Source of the DNA: Symbiodinium natans | Taxonomy: Eukaryota > Sar > Dinophyceae > Suessiales > Symbiodiniaceae | DNA length: 64,000 nt | Direction of reading: 5' to 3' | NCBI GenBank assembly: GCA_905221605.1 | Contig: CAJNDS010000073.1 | Span: 1-64,000 of the forward strand | In this document: positions 24,061-36,030 of the stretch, piece by piece | Layout: every line of letters begins with the position of its first letter | How positions within the stretch are numbered: the first letter of the stretch is position 1 | Position numbers and translations under genes: made by a program | The notes under the pieces: model-generated | Database searches by the model: none | Seen by the model: only the letters and a program-made list of their open reading frames with translations | Told to the model about the DNA's origin: nothing

Positions 24061-24215
24061 TAGTGGTAAAGTGGTATAGTCGAATAGTCGACTAGTCGAA
24101 TAGTCGTAAAGTCGTATAGTCTTAGTCGTACAGTCGTACAGTCGTACAGTCGTACAGTCGTACAGTCGTACAGTCGAACAGTCGTATAGTCGTAGCCGTA
24201 TAGTCGTATAGTCGT
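24061..24215. repeat. degenerate AGTCGTA-type repeats
   Basis: A transition zone of cgtatagtcg, gaatagtcg and cgtacagt units, linking the nine-base minisatellite on the left to the AGT/AGC triplet array on the right. Confidence 0.9.
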
Positions 24216-24407
24216 CGTAGTAGTCGTCGTAGTAGCAGTAGCAGTAGCAGTAGCAGTAGCAGTAGCAGTAGCAGTAGCAGTAGCAGTAGCAGTAGCAGTA
24301 GCAGTAGCAGTAGCAGTAGCAGTAGCAGTAGCAGTAGCAGTAGCAGTAGTAGCAGTAGCAGTAGCAGTAGCAGTAGCAGTAGCAGTAGCAGTAGCAGTAG
24401 CAGTAGC

Positions 24408-24448
<41 letters not shown>

Positions 24449-24668
24449 CAGTAGTAGCAGTAGTAGCAGTAGTAGTAGGAGTAGGAGTAGTAGTAGTTGT
24501 GGTAGTAGTAGTAGTAGTCGTCGTAGTAGCAGTAGCAGTAATAGTAGTAGTGGTGTGGTAGTGAGTGGTAGCAGTGGTGGTGGTGGTCGTAGTAGTAGTA
24601 GCAGCAGTAGCAGCAGCAGCAGCAGCAATAGCAGTAGTAGCAGCAGTAACAGTAGTAGCAGTAGCAGA
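24216..24668. repeat. (AGTAGC)n / (AGT)n array
   Basis: About 450 bp of AGT and AGC triplets: first a regular (AGTAGC)n, then (AGT)n, then a mixed zone. Each frame encodes a monotonous polymer (for example Ser on plus, Leu or Tyr/Cys on minus), so long open frames here are not evidence of a protein. Confidence 0.97.
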
Positions 24669-24675
24669 ATAATCC

Positions 24676-24880
24676 TTTACTCTTCACTCCTTCCTTCGTT
24701 CCTTCCTTCCTTCCTTCCTTGCTTCCGTGCTTCTTTGCTTCCTTGCTTCCTGGCTTCTTTGCTTCCTGGCTTCCTTGCTTCCTTGCTTCCTTGCTTCTTT
24801 GCTTCCTTGTCTCCTTCCTTGCTTCCTTGCCTCCTTCCTTCCTTCCCTCCCTCCCTCTTTCCTTCCTTCCTTCCGGCGAC
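24676..24880. repeat. (CTTC)n / (CTTGCTTC)n pyrimidine tract
   Basis: About 200 bp of almost pure pyrimidine with CTTCCTT and CTTGCTTC units. It forms the right end of a roughly 1-kb compound repeat beginning at 23871. Confidence 0.95.
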
Positions 24881-25630
24881 TCACATAGACCACATAGACC
24901 TTTTGCTTGGAAATGCATCGATTTACATAGACCTTTGCTGAGATCTATCCGTTTACGCAGACCTTTGCGTCGAGTTGCACCAACTGACATAGTCCTTTGT
25001 GCTAAAAGGCACTACCTGTACAGAGCCAATGTCTGCCCGGCCACTTGCCCGGCTTAAGCCTTTCTTAGGTGCCTGTCAATAGGGCTGAAACCTTGCCACC
25101 AATTCAAGGCTGAAGCACAGCGACTCTGAGCTTAAATCCACTTCCAAGCCCGCCTAATTAGGAAGAGGTTGAAGCCGACCTAAAACCTTCCACAGAGAAA
25201 GCGGCATATCTTCAGGAAGCTGAAAAACCGATTTCAAGCTCATACGAAAGCAGATTAGTGTAAAGCCGAAATCAATCCTAGGTCGGGTTGCCGCGACCCC
25301 CCCCCCCCCCCCCCGGAAGCTTAAAACCGATTTTAGGCCGAAAGCTGATACCAAAGACCAGTCGATCTCCCGAAACCCCAAACCCTTTGACCAAAACCCT
25401 CATCAGAGCCACTCAACCCTGCACGCACCCTTGGACCTAAATCACTTGTTAACTATTGCCTGTATTTTACCTGCATCTACGCTCGGTCTACAGCAAGCCA
25501 CGCGGTTCACAAGTTCAATCAGTTCAATCGGCCATGGCAAACGCATCAACAGCTTGCGATCTTAAAGAGCTCAGAGCACGTTTTGGCCTCCTCGTTCCTC
25601 ATCCGACAGTGCCCGGGATAAGTCCTTTAC
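24881..25630. other. no supported gene; poly-C tract
   Basis: Sequence just right of the compound repeat has the recurring word catagacctttg (about 24888-24975). A run of about 16 C lies at 25299-25315. No coding frame is supported. Confidence 0.5.
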
Positions 25631-25778
25631 ATAGGCGGCGTACGGCTACATCTGGCAGCCGGCCAGCGCCACGAGCAGCTCCACGAGCAAAGAACAGGAT
25701 TGCCCTCCGGTCCTTGATGTTGAAGTAGACGTCTTGCTGGAAGACAGAGTCCAGGGCGGGCTTGATGAAACCATACCT
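25631..25778 (-). CDS. cold-shock-domain-like exon
   Basis: A 148-bp minus exon. The acceptor GGGCAG is at 25779-25784 and the donor GTAAAG begins at 25630. It reads RYGFIKPALDSVFQQDVYFN, then IKDRR and an Ala/Gly/Arg-rich tail. The pattern Tyr-Gly-Phe-Ile ... Asp-Val-x-Phe (cf. GYGFI ... DVFVH) is the core of cold-shock domains, which bind single-stranded RNA or DNA. The usual first strand with Lys-x-Phe must lie in an upstream exon that I could not find. The His of DVFVH is Asn here. The minus strand agrees with its neighbours. Confidence 0.5.
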
Positions 25779-26757
25779 CTGCCCAGCTCAGACATTGGGA
25801 TTCTCAACACGTCTTCTGATGGGTATGATTGGGGTCAGGTCTGAACGGTTTCTCTAAGTTCTTGTCCACGCACATATTGCATGTCTAAATCGAAACATAG
25901 GCTCACAGCGCAAAAGCGCACCCTGCGCTTGTGTTGAACTGAACCACTTCACCCACAATGAGCTCATCCGGCTCTGGGATCAGCATGACCTGACAGACAT
26001 GCACATTGAAGAAGTCGCTTCCTGCTTAGCATGACTAGCCTGCATTGACCGAGCCTCTTTTGCGAAGGCTCGCCCACCACCCACAGCCAGCGTAAACAGC
26101 ACCGTCGCCCTGAACAAGTGCACAGCTTACATACTGCACACGCAGTCACGTAAGTAGGCCCTGTCTTGCAGCCCCATGCACAATGTGGTCATGATGCAGC
26201 AACATCAGCAGCAGTAAAGCACTTCAGAACCTAGCTGGCTTCGATCAGATTTAACTTTTGCGGGCTCTTTGCCACGTTGTGCCAGAGACGATGAGATATA
26301 CAGCAGCTGCGTAGACTGTGTGCCATGACTCTGTTATACCTCGGCCCTTCACAAGAGCGACCGCTGCCTCTGCAAGCGCGTCGTGTCACCCGACAGCACC
26401 TGGCAATGTTGCGAAGAAACAATACACATCGCTCAGCTCGTGCATCACCACGCAACAATTTCACACATGGTGGCATGTTAGGGGGTCGCCTCCCATTCGG
26501 AACTATACTCATGACGACACTGCATGCCGGTAGCCAAAGCTTGGATACGGACACCTGAGGCGCTGAAGCTAAGCCGCTACTCCTAAGCGCTCTCCGACTG
26601 CGCGTACCTGTCTCTGTAGGTTCGCTGGAAGGTCCGTCGGTGTGAACGGCACCTCCTGAGAGAGTCTGTAATGGCCGGCCACCGACAAGCCCTTGAAGAC
26701 TTAAAGAGGGTCAGGGACGTTCAGCTGAATCCCATGCAAAGCCACTTGAACCCCTGA
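25779..26757. other. no firm gene
   Basis: A minus frame at 26000-26140 and a plus frame over the same bases, the latter ending at a good GT donor (CACGTAAGT near 26149), are both open. Neither is recognised. It may contain 5' exons of the cold-shock-like gene. Confidence 0.3.
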
Positions 26758-27155
26758 CTATTTGTTCTGTCCTCGGCCATCACGCCACAGACGATCGAGC
26801 CTCCATCCTCCATCAAAAGGGGGCTTCGGAGTGCCAAGCTGTGCGTAGCGAGACACAGAGACGTTGCCAGCCTGGCTCACCTCCTTGATCTGGCCCTGAA
26901 GGCGCGAACCTTCAGTCGGCTCACCTCGGCGACAGCAGACAGGCGTCCTCGTCGAACTTCACAGCAAGGTCCTTTTCCAACAGCAAAAGAGCCAGCATAG
27001 CCAGCTGCCAATGCACTCTCATTGACGGCAAGCTAGCGTGCCAACTTGTGGGCAGGAGTTCCATCTGTTTGAAAACATGAAGCAGTGAAAGTGTCACCAG
27101 AAGCCACCAACCCTTCGGGTAGCACTCGGTGGCTTCGGGGAAACTTCAGAATCAT
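26758..27155 (-). pseudogene. ankyrin-repeat-like relic, frame-broken
   Basis: From an ATG at 27155 the frame reaches DGTPAHKLAR and then an in-frame TAG (27033-27035). Beyond it the same frame continues LAVNESALAA, while a shifted frame carries AMLALLLLEKDLAVKFDEDA. Together these resemble an ankyrin unit (Asp-Gly-x-x-Pro-x-His-x-Ala ... Leu-Leu-Leu). A third frame then runs from GEPTEGSRLQGQIKEVSQAG through LGTPKPPFDGGWRLDRLW to a stop at 26758. Introns this short are unlikely, so a decayed or retroposed copy is the simplest reading. Short introns or sequence error remain possible. Confidence 0.4.
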
Positions 27156-27198
27156 TTGTGGCAGTTTCGGCCTGCGCTAGGCCGCTAGGCACCAAATC

Positions 27199-29010
27199 TC
27201 AGCTCCGTAGCTGCGCCGAGAACTGTGGGCTGGACCGAGCCATCTGGCATCGTGGGTTTGGATTTGCGTGGCAGCAAAACACAACAAACAATGAACTAAT
27301 CTCGGTGAGAAATTTGAGAGCATTCCCAAGAGTGACAGACTCGCACAGACTAGGTGGTGGTTTCATCGTGTGTGACAGCTGCCCAGCCTCCCTGCCGCAG
27401 GGGAGTCCTCGGGAAGAAGCGACGAGGAAGATTGCGTGTTTCGGTGACATCATTTGCAGCCCAACCTCTATACATGTTCTTTTGAACACTCACGCGCCAG
27501 GCGTGGCTAACGCTTCTCGAGCCTCTTTGCAGGAGCACGGTGCCCCAACCCTCTCCACATGCTGATCCAAGCAGCTGCTCACAGCACTCAGCGATGTCAC
27601 TGGCATTCCTGTTCCTCATCTCATTAAGTTGACAGCGCTCGCGCAGAACCGATCTTTCAAGTATCAGTTGTTGCTTGCACAAATCATGAATCACTGCATT
27701 TGTAACATGGCAGGTCATATGCTTCTTGAAACCATTGGCTCGTCTGTGTGCCCCTGGCCTAGACATCTAACTCCGTTGCCCCAGCATGCTATCGATAGGC
27801 TCGATGACCAGCTTCTCGAGAAAGTTCGCCACCTTCCATAGCAGAAGCACAGTCGGTACAGAACCCTTGTCCATTTGCGTGCCCAGCCTGGTTACGCTGT
27901 CATGAGAGCAGAAAGGCTGGGCAACTGTCTTCATTGCGCTACCGTGGCATGCCTCGAAGACCGCATTGTTGGCAGGCAGGCCAGCCATTGCGCTTCGGCA
28001 TTCGGCAACCTAGCCATCCAAACACTGCTCAAGTTCGGACGGGGAATGACAGCGACTGGCTGACATGTAGTTTGTGCACTCCTCAGGTGGGCTCAAGTGA
28101 AAGCCTTACTATCACGAACCTGAACGCTAAATCTTGCCCAACGTTCAAGATCTATTTAGCATCCCACTATGCAGACGGAAGCTCCGGGCTGAAACACGGC
28201 TTGACTCATCTACAATCCTGCAAGGTCTGTCTACCTTGTACACTACACGCTACCGACCCAACGGCATGTGTAGCAGTCGCAGCTGGAGAGGATTGTTGCA
28301 GACGTCACTGTCAAGAAGGCGCACCTTGCTAGGCAGATCCTGAGCTTGGCCAGACACATACATATAACTGTGCCTTAAAGCGGCCAATCGGCCAAAGGCT
28401 ACCGGATACCGCATACCGTCATTCTCATACCTTTTGCTGTCGTGTTCTAGTACTTGCTGGCACAAGCCTCGATGCAAGCATCGCTCCATGAAACTCTCAG
28501 TACTAGATAGGACAGCAGGAACATTCGGTTGCAGCCACGCTTCTTCTGGAAGATTCTCCAGATCCTTCCCAAGCTGTCAGAGCCACTAGGCTGTCGGCTT
28601 AAGGGCACTACAGTTTGTGGCCTTGCTTCCATTCACATGAATGCAGTGGACGTGAACATAACGAAGTCAACCCTCTCTGCATCTGGAAAGAAGACTAAAC
28701 TAAACTCAACAAGCACAGACATGCACCTGGACAACCAAGCCAGCGCCGGAGCTGGAAAGGTAGTCCAGCACGGGCTGCAAGGAGCATTGGCATGGGGTCA
28801 AAGTGGACAACCGCTGGACTCTTGGGGTGGCATCGCAGTCAACGCCCTTCCTACTCCATTCAGTCCGCAGGGGTACAGAGGCGAGGGACGCAGTGCTGTT
28901 CTTTGCGCCTGCTCCTGCGGCATGACATTCTGGCTCTCTATGAGCATCGGGACTCCGCAGGCTATGGCCTGCAGTCTTGAAAGGTGCTGAAAGATTTTCC
29001 AGAAAATCAA
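27199..29010 (-). CDS. candidate multi-exon gene, unknown protein
   Basis: Successive minus segments look coding: 28800-28990 (IACGVPMLIESQNVMPQEQA), 28540-28640 (QPSGSDSLGRIWRIFQK), 28290-28480 (KRYENDGMRYPVAFGRLAAL), 27775-27960 (VLLLWKVANFLEKLVIEPID), 27510-27720 (LILERSVLRERCQLNEMRNR, helical and charged) and 27220-27490 (TLGNALKFLTEISSLFVVFC). Two segments are hydrophobic. The charged helix before a Cys-containing segment recalls the linker ahead of the PAS-like domain in this window's other gene, but the signature motif is absent. Boundaries are approximate. Confidence 0.32.
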
Positions 29011-29307
29011 AGTATGCGCTTCCTGCTCGATGCAAGAATTCGTAGGCAGAGAAGTCCTGGTTTGCCCACAGAATATTCGGAAGATGTTCTGGGTTTAGGG
29101 TTTAGTCAAGTTTTGCGGTGGCCTCACTTTCGAGGCCTGACTCTTGCTTTTCAATCTCTGTTTTGGGAAACGGGTCTTGAATTCAGGGCTTGCCAACCAT
29201 GCTTTTTCTGGATGAGAATGAAAACAGATTGACTTTCGGCTCACTTAAGATAAGCCTCACCAAGCATGCGGCTCTTGAAAAACCACATTAGCGGGAAGAG
29301 GGGCTGA

Positions 29308-29434
29308 GGGGGGGGTTTGGGGGAAGGGGGTGGGGGTGGGGGGGGGTTGGGTTGGGGGGGGGGGTTGGGTTTGGTGGGGGGGGGGGGGGCGGAGGGTTGG
29401 GTTTGGGGGGGGGGGGGGGTGGTGGGTGGGGTGG
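29308..29434. repeat. G-rich tract with G-quadruplex potential
   Basis: About 125 bp that is almost only G and T on the plus strand, with many runs of 3 to 12 G separated by short T-containing loops. Confidence 0.9.
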
Positions 29435-31045
29435 GTGTGGCAAATGCATGCTGGCATGGTGGGGTTTCGAAAGGATTGGAAGGCTCTCCCCATGCTTGTA
29501 GCTCCGCCTGCCATTGAAACCCCCCACAATGCTACATTTATTGAAGCCGAACAACACCTGAAAAGGACATCAACTTTAACAAATGACACCTGCACTTCTC
29601 AGTGTGCCTCGGCGGCCACACCTGGACCAGCCTTGCCAAGTACACAGAATGCCTGGCGCAGCGCTTGACTCGTAGCAATCGCATGTGTTCTCGAAGCTCT
29701 GGAAAGGCAGACATCAGTATTGGTCAGACACATTGAGAACTCGAAGACGCCATGTAAGCAGATCCCATCATGAGCCCTCCCCCAAGCCGACGCACAGCCT
29801 TGGCAAAGTAGTCCCGCACTTTCTCCGAACTGACAAAGCCTTCCACGACCTAGGACAGTGGACTGCGAGCCACAGCAACGCTTGCAAAGCCTGTGATTGC
29901 TAAACGGTTCGCAAGGGATCGCGTCGCGGCAATGAGGCATGCCCACTCACTGACTTAATTCAAGCGCGCAAAATGAATGTGCTGTTGGCACTGGGTACAA
30001 TTCTCAGGCTCAGACGTGACGCCCGTCTCCCTGTTGGACGAAGTCCTCGAAAGGGTTCCAAAGTAAGGGACCGTGCAAGGACGTTGAAGCGCCGCTTCAC
30101 AGCGCATGCGGGCGCAGTACATGCAGGGCATCTGGACAAGTCCATGAAACGGGCCGGCACGTCGTTGTTTCTTGTGTGGAACTTTTATGTCTAGCAAATC
30201 GGGGATCAGAGTGGTCCAGGGTTCTCGTTTGGATCTCGCCTGGGACCCCCGTGACTGCACAAGCCCCACCGAAGCGGGTCCCACAACCATGAGGATTTCA
30301 TGGCTCTTAGTGCCAGGCACCTGGCGACCAAAAGCCTCTCTACCAGGTGCTCTTGGTCAGATGGCTGACTGGTGGTTTCGGTTGTTGGCTTCGGGCCTCC
30401 ATTTGCCAGGAGCCACCCCCAGCCCCTTGTTCCCTTGTTGCTTGATTCCGCTGGCATCTGTTCCCTTTTGCAAGGACAAGGCATCTGGATCTGAGCAAAC
30501 ACCCAAACCGTCTTGACAGGAACAAGATGGTGCCCTCCTGCAGCTGATCGCGGAGCTCTTTGTTCTTCCCACCTGAACTTAGACAGGGCCTTCCTGAGAA
30601 AGACCGGAGATGCCAGACAGCCGTTGCAGGTCCAACTGGGCTCTCATCTCAATCCCGCTCCCATTGCTAGCTTACAGCTTCGAAGATAGAATTGACCCTG
30701 CAGCCAAGGGCATGGCAAAGAACCACGATCTCCATATCCTCAGCTTTAGGTGCAAAGATGTGCGAGGACATGCGGAAAAGACACTGGCCTCATCACCTGA
30801 GGCTTGAAACTCCAAAACCCATGCCCTTCAATTTGAGTTTAAGACCGGGGAAGAACAAAAGAGCTGCACAGGAAAATCTGTTTAGGCGATCAAGGGCCTA
30901 ATTCTGCCATGGCGCTGGACGTGCAGCAGACAGCTTTCTGGCAATTTGCCCCACCCGCATGGGAGCAGTGCCGCCAAAGAAGATCACCACCACCTGGGCA
31001 ACTGTGTGAGGGCTCGATTTTGCAGCTGCCCGGCACCAAGAAGCT
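29435..31045. other. no supported gene
   Basis: No frame stands out. Open frames of up to 120 codons on both strands overlap each other and none is recognised. Confidence 0.4.
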
Positions 31046-31160
31046 TCGGCTAGGTGGCCTTCGACGTCGCCCCGTAGTTCTTGGCCTTCGGGTCGTAGAA
31101 TTGTGGGTGGATGACCATGCCTGACTCGTGGATGGTGGTGGACTGCGCCGGTGAGCCAGA
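31046..31160 (-). CDS. possible exon, unknown protein
   Basis: After an acceptor-like CACCGGCGCAG the minus frame reads STTIHESGMVIHPQFYDPKA, KNYGATSKAT and then an in-frame TAG. Composition and codon use look strongly coding over these 30 codons. I do not recognise the protein. It may be a terminal exon ending at this TAG, or an exon spliced out just before it. Confidence 0.35.
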
Positions 31161-31746
31161 TTGGGGTTAATGGGCAATGGTGGGCCTATTCCACGCACTG
31201 CCATCGCAACGGCGGCACTGGCATCGGAAAGCCCGTGGCCTGAGGTGCGCAGCAGCGCAGAAGATGGCCAACCCATCTCCAACGCCTGCAACAAAACTGC
31301 TGCTGATGTGCTGCTGAGGGGAACCGACATCACATTGAGCAACGACACGCGAAGCACGACAGAACAAGCACTTGTACAACCGCCGCGGCAGGCTGGAAAG
31401 AAAATGCGTAGGTAGAGCCGTGCGATCTTTTGTGATGGATCCGGTCCATGGGTCCGTGACCCAGATGAATCCGGCTAAAGGCCTCAGGCGTCTAGATCCA
31501 GGTCTAGGGACCCTTTCATAGTCCTACCCACCTCCTACCCCCTCCCAGCACACACTGACCGACGTTTCTTTTTGCGCGGAACAGGTACCCCCCCGAGCGG
31601 ACCAGTGTCCAGCCCCCCCCTCCCCAACCTCCAGACCCCCCTACGTCTCCTACAGCATCCTGCGCCACCCACCCCCCCCCATTACTTCTCGTGAACCCCC
31701 CTGAATTCGTTTCGGTACCCTTGCCGGGGCGGCTTCGCGTTGGCGG
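31161..31746. other. C-rich, no firm gene
   Basis: 31161-31415 is open on plus and, in another frame, on minus; neither is recognised. 31540-31700 is rich in runs of 5 to 9 C. Confidence 0.4.
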
Positions 31747-33338
31747 TTAAATTACTCTTTCTCTGCAAGATGGACTACAGTAGTGGTAGCTCAAAGATGC
31801 TCTAGATATATGGTCCACCAAGGCATCCATCACACACAGCGAGCTCGCCTGGGATTCAAGAGTCTCATTCCCGACCACAAGGTTGTGATTCACGGCCTCA
31901 AGTGTTGTGTGCTGAACCAAGGCTGAGGGCTGGTTCGTCGTTCGCTGAAACCGGAAGCCAGAAACTGCCTCCAAGCTGCATTGCTGTCGTAGCGGTCGAT
32001 CCAAGGATGCTCTCGACCTCGCATGACTTGGGCAACTGCTTTCAGATTTGCTTACAAGCTGACGGAAACCTGCAGAGCAGCCGCAATGTCGCAATGGCGT
32101 ATTGGGAGGGTCTGATAGATTGCTGCAGCGGCTTTGAGGAGGATTCGCCGGCATCTATCTGATCTGAGACGGTGCTGACGTGTCGGCCGAAAGCCACAAA
32201 GCCATTGCCATGGCTACAAGTGCTACAAAACCCAAGCATCTCAAAGTCGCACCCACGCCCTCCTCTGCATATTACAATTGTTGGAACTCTCCTTCCCCTC
32301 GAAAAGCCGCTCTGAATGGCGTTATCCTGCCAAGTTACAGTTTGCCACGTCGGTGATCACGGTCAGAAAGCGACCATGTGGAAAGACTCTCAGCAATGAT
32401 GCTCGCATGGCCGCATTGAGGAACGGAACCTAGGCTTCTACAAGGCTGCGAAGGAAAACTTCTGGTATGTCGCACCTTTCATGCTCCTCAACGCATCTGA
32501 ACCTGCATCTTCTCCAGAACCCCACTTCGACTGCATAGTGGAGCCATCGGTCCCAATTCTGGACTGTCCACGGATTTCCACTGGCCCAGATCCAAACATT
32601 TGCAGCAGAGTGGCAAACGAAACCACAATGGCTGGCCTCTTCACGTGCCAGTACTCCTCGTCACACTCAAAAGCTCTCCATAGCTCTCCTAAACCCATCC
32701 CTTGGTTGATATGCACCAAGGCCTGCTCTGAATTCGGCCTAAAGCATCTACTCGGTGCTTGTTCTATCTGACAGCAGCTGCATGTTTGGCGGCGTGTTCT
32801 GCAATGTCGAAAACTCTGATGGCCTGCTGCAATTCTCAGCGTGATTCGTGCTGAACCGTACTACGCATCTGTTCCCTATCGCCGCCTCGAAGATATCTTC
32901 AATTGCAGCCTGCCAACACTTGACACGAAACCACAGATGCTCGCACCAGTCGGGATTTCGCGCATGACTTCTTGGCCTGGTTCATGCGGATGCCGAAAGC
33001 AGCAATATTGCCCAACATTCCCGCCATCTTAGTGGGGCAAGGGATCTCACAACGTGACCACCTAGACTGCTGTGTGGATTGCTGAATACTGCTGAGCGCA
33101 CTCACAGTCTGCCGAGGCATGACCAAGGACAGAAATACAGCGAACTGCATTTGGCACAAAAAGGATCTGCTTGACAGGCGGACAATGGGGAAGAGGCATA
33201 GCAAATCCAGCATCCAGTGATCCCAGCCCCCATCGCACACCAGAAGTCAGGCTTACTGCTCAGCAGATCACGCTCTTTGCGGGATTTGCGCCCGCGTTCC
33301 CAGATAGTCCCCGTGAGGATTCTTTCATGAAGTATCAT
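31747..33338 (-). CDS. candidate exons, unknown membrane protein
   Basis: Minus-strand segments with protein-like composition: about 33100-33240 (WMLDLLCLFPIVRLSSRSFL then MQFAVFLSLVMP, hydrophobic), 32960-33030 (MAGMLGNIAAFGIRMNQ), 32470-32690 (EEYWHVKRPAIVVSFATLLQ), 32080-32240 and 31780-31900. This suits a multi-pass membrane protein like others on this strand, but no motif fixes the family and no splice pair was confirmed. Confidence 0.28.
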
Positions 33339-33548
33339 GAAGTCAGCGTGCCAAGGCCCACCCGGCCCACCCCATTCCTACCTTCGATTCGGCACGCTTT
33401 CTCAGGACCCGCCTCCACAAAACAGAAACCGTTTCGTTATGCCATGCTACACTGACGCGTCTGACTGTCCTCGTAACTATGGGCCAAACATGCATCAACA
33501 TGGCACTGGCATCGAGAACTGATGTCGGGCCAATAAAGGCTTTAAGCA

Positions 33549-33720
33549 CGCACCCACACACCCACACGCCCACACAACCACACGCCCACACACCCACACG
33601 CCCAAACGCCCACACACCCACACACACCCTCATACCCGCACAGGCCCACACACACACAGACACACACGTGGATACATGCGGACACATGCACACATGCACA
33701 CCGCAAACACGCACACACAT
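33549..33720. repeat. (CCCACACRCC)n microsatellite
   Basis: About 170 bp of CA-rich units such as cccacacgcc and cacaccca, all frames open. Confidence 0.95.
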
Positions 33721-34841
33721 TGCGTGTTGGCTTATGTTGCTGCTTGGCTGCAGTGTAGAAGCCTATCTGCATGAAGTAGTTGTAGATATCATCACCTCAA
33801 TGGAAGTGGCAGCCACGAGAGCCGACCGGAATTCCAAAATGTAGATGCCAAACAATTTCCACAACGACTCCTGACTACATTTGCTTCAACGTAACGTCTC
33901 GCGGAAACAAGCCGGTAGGATAGCCACAGTGAACCCTACACTACGAGTCTGAGCTTCTGAAGCCCCCAAGCTTACAACCCCAAACCCCTGCACCTTTACA
34001 GACCCCGACCGAGAGGCGTCGGGAACCAGCAGACCAGGATCTGCCAACCCAAAGTTTGGTCAACCTCCTTTCCCCCTCCCTTTGGAGGAGCCGCAATCCG
34101 ATGCCGCAGGGGGTCCGCCTGTGGGGGCCGCTCCCACAGAGGGCACGGCCTTCCAGGTAGCTCATGACGTGTGTGGCGCTGCACCAAGCGACACATGACT
34201 TTGGCTTTCCTTCGTCTGCGAAGCTCACGCTACACCTTGCGTTGGGCCGGCCCGGCTGCCGAGGCGGCACGAACCGCTAAGATCCCGTAAGACTAACAAA
34301 ACTACGCCGTACAAAGTTCTAACTCCAAGCCCTAAACATTAGAAAAAAATTGAGCCGGAAACCGACCAAGCAAACAATAAGATGCTCTCCGACGGCACCG
34401 CTGGGCAGTAAGTCTCCGGAGATGGCCAGCTCGGCCAGACCTGGAGAGGTTCTTTGGGGTTCCGGGCTTAGGGTTTAAAATTTAGGGTTCGAGGGTTGTT
34501 GGGGTTTGGGGATCAGGGCTTCCCTGCTGTAGACCCAAGCAACGAAGGTATGGGATTTGCTTGCCAGCGCACTGGCGCAGGCTCTACCAGAAAACCGCGA
34601 AACCCCAGGCATCCATCCTCTTGATTTCCGTTTAATCAGACGGACCGACCGGCAGTTCCTCACAGAGACTTCGGAATCGACACAAGGGATATATCTTCTC
34701 CGAGTCCGAAACCACTGCAACCACCCAGCCACAAAAAGGACTCTACAGCAAAACTAGGCACCAGCCGCAAACTTCGAGAAGAATAGGTTCCAGCATCTTG
34801 TGGGCCTGCCTCCACCATCAGCAATCTCGACACAGTCCTGA
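33721..34841. other. no supported gene
   Basis: No coding frame supported. Degenerate telomere-like words (cttagggtttaaaatttagggttcg) occur at 34467-34500. Confidence 0.45.
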
Positions 34842-36030
34842 TCAAAAAGGCTCAGAGCTATTTGACAGCGATGCCAGGCCAATAAACCCATCTTGAGCTA
34901 CCAAACAATGTGCGCCAAGAAGCGATCGCTGACTCTGTGTTGTCGAGAACCTGCCGAAGGGAAGGAGTTGTACCATGCCCACTACGCAACACATTCCGCA
35001 TAACCTGCAAAGACCATCACATTCGAAGACATTCCCAGCTGAGCTCTGAACGCATCGCTGCAGCGCCTTTGCGGCTGCCATGTGCCCTGGGCACACTTCA
35101 AGCATCTGAGCTGCTCTATGACTCAAGTCAGTGAGATTCAATAAGCCTCCTCCACCACGGCCCACCAAGAAGATGGCCTGGGTTGCATGCGTCTTTTCAG
35201 GTCGCAGGAACAGCAAACGAAATTTGACTCAATAACATGGAAGGTTCAACACAGGCAGCTCTGAAGCGGCATACATGCTTACGGCGAGTCCAACTGCTGG
35301 CCCTGCAAGCAGTATATAAAGGGAGGTGTGCAATCCGCATGGTATCCTTCAATCCTTCTCTTTTGACTCCCTTAAGCCGTCAGAAAAGTCAACTTCTCAG
35401 GCTAAGCCAGGCCGCCTTCACCATCCCTTCATCTGGATCTGTCATGGCTGCCGGCAGGCTACCACGAGCACATCAGAAAGTACAAATGTTGCCAAGTGGA
35501 GTTGCGTTGCAAGACTTGTGGCTGATGGTAGCATGCGTACTAAGTACGAAGTAGCTGTGTGCTCAGCTCCTGGCATGGTATGTCATGGCATGTCACAAGC
35601 ACGGAAGGGAATCCCTGCTGCGGAATCCTATTCCTATCCACAACACAATTTGCACGATGGCAATCTCTTCGCCTGACGCTGCCACAAGGTCATACAAGGT
35701 CATGGATGGAAACTGGTTTGGCTGCCCTGTCCATGTGCTGGGTATGGGTCGCCGCCGCTGGGCTCCAGGCCCTTGCCATTGCCCTTGCCGGACGGCCCGA
35801 CCGCGCCGAAGTTGGCCGAGCCCGGGTCAACACAAACCAAGTTCTTGGCCTTGCACAGCGGCTGCTCAAATTCAGACTCCAACAGGAGACATGGGGGAAG
35901 AAGAAGTTGTAAACAGCAACATGCAGCACCAAGACCAGTAGAAACCCTGGGGCCTGACTGCGCCCGTCATTGCTGGAGCCAATGTCGAACTCAAACTGGA
36001 CTCCGATCAAGTTGGCCTCCTGCACAGCGC
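34842..36030 (-). CDS. candidate exons, unknown protein with a membrane helix
   Basis: After an acceptor-like GCTGTGCAG near 36025 the minus frame reads EANLIGVQFEFDIGSSNDGR and then a hydrophobic stretch (GFLLVLVLHVAVYNFFFP). In another frame, after a pyrimidine-rich tract and AG near 35880, comes EFEQPLCKAKNLVCVDPGSA followed by a Gly/Ser/Lys-rich run to 35700. A third segment (34845-35090, LLGAHCLVAQDGFIGLASLS) is also protein-like. The plus strand at 35559-35912 is open too. Family unknown. Confidence 0.3.

Noticed and set aside
24052-24990. 312-codon Tyr/Cys-rich minus frame
   Set aside because: It is a translation of the compound microsatellite. The other frames give equally long Leu or Ser polymers.
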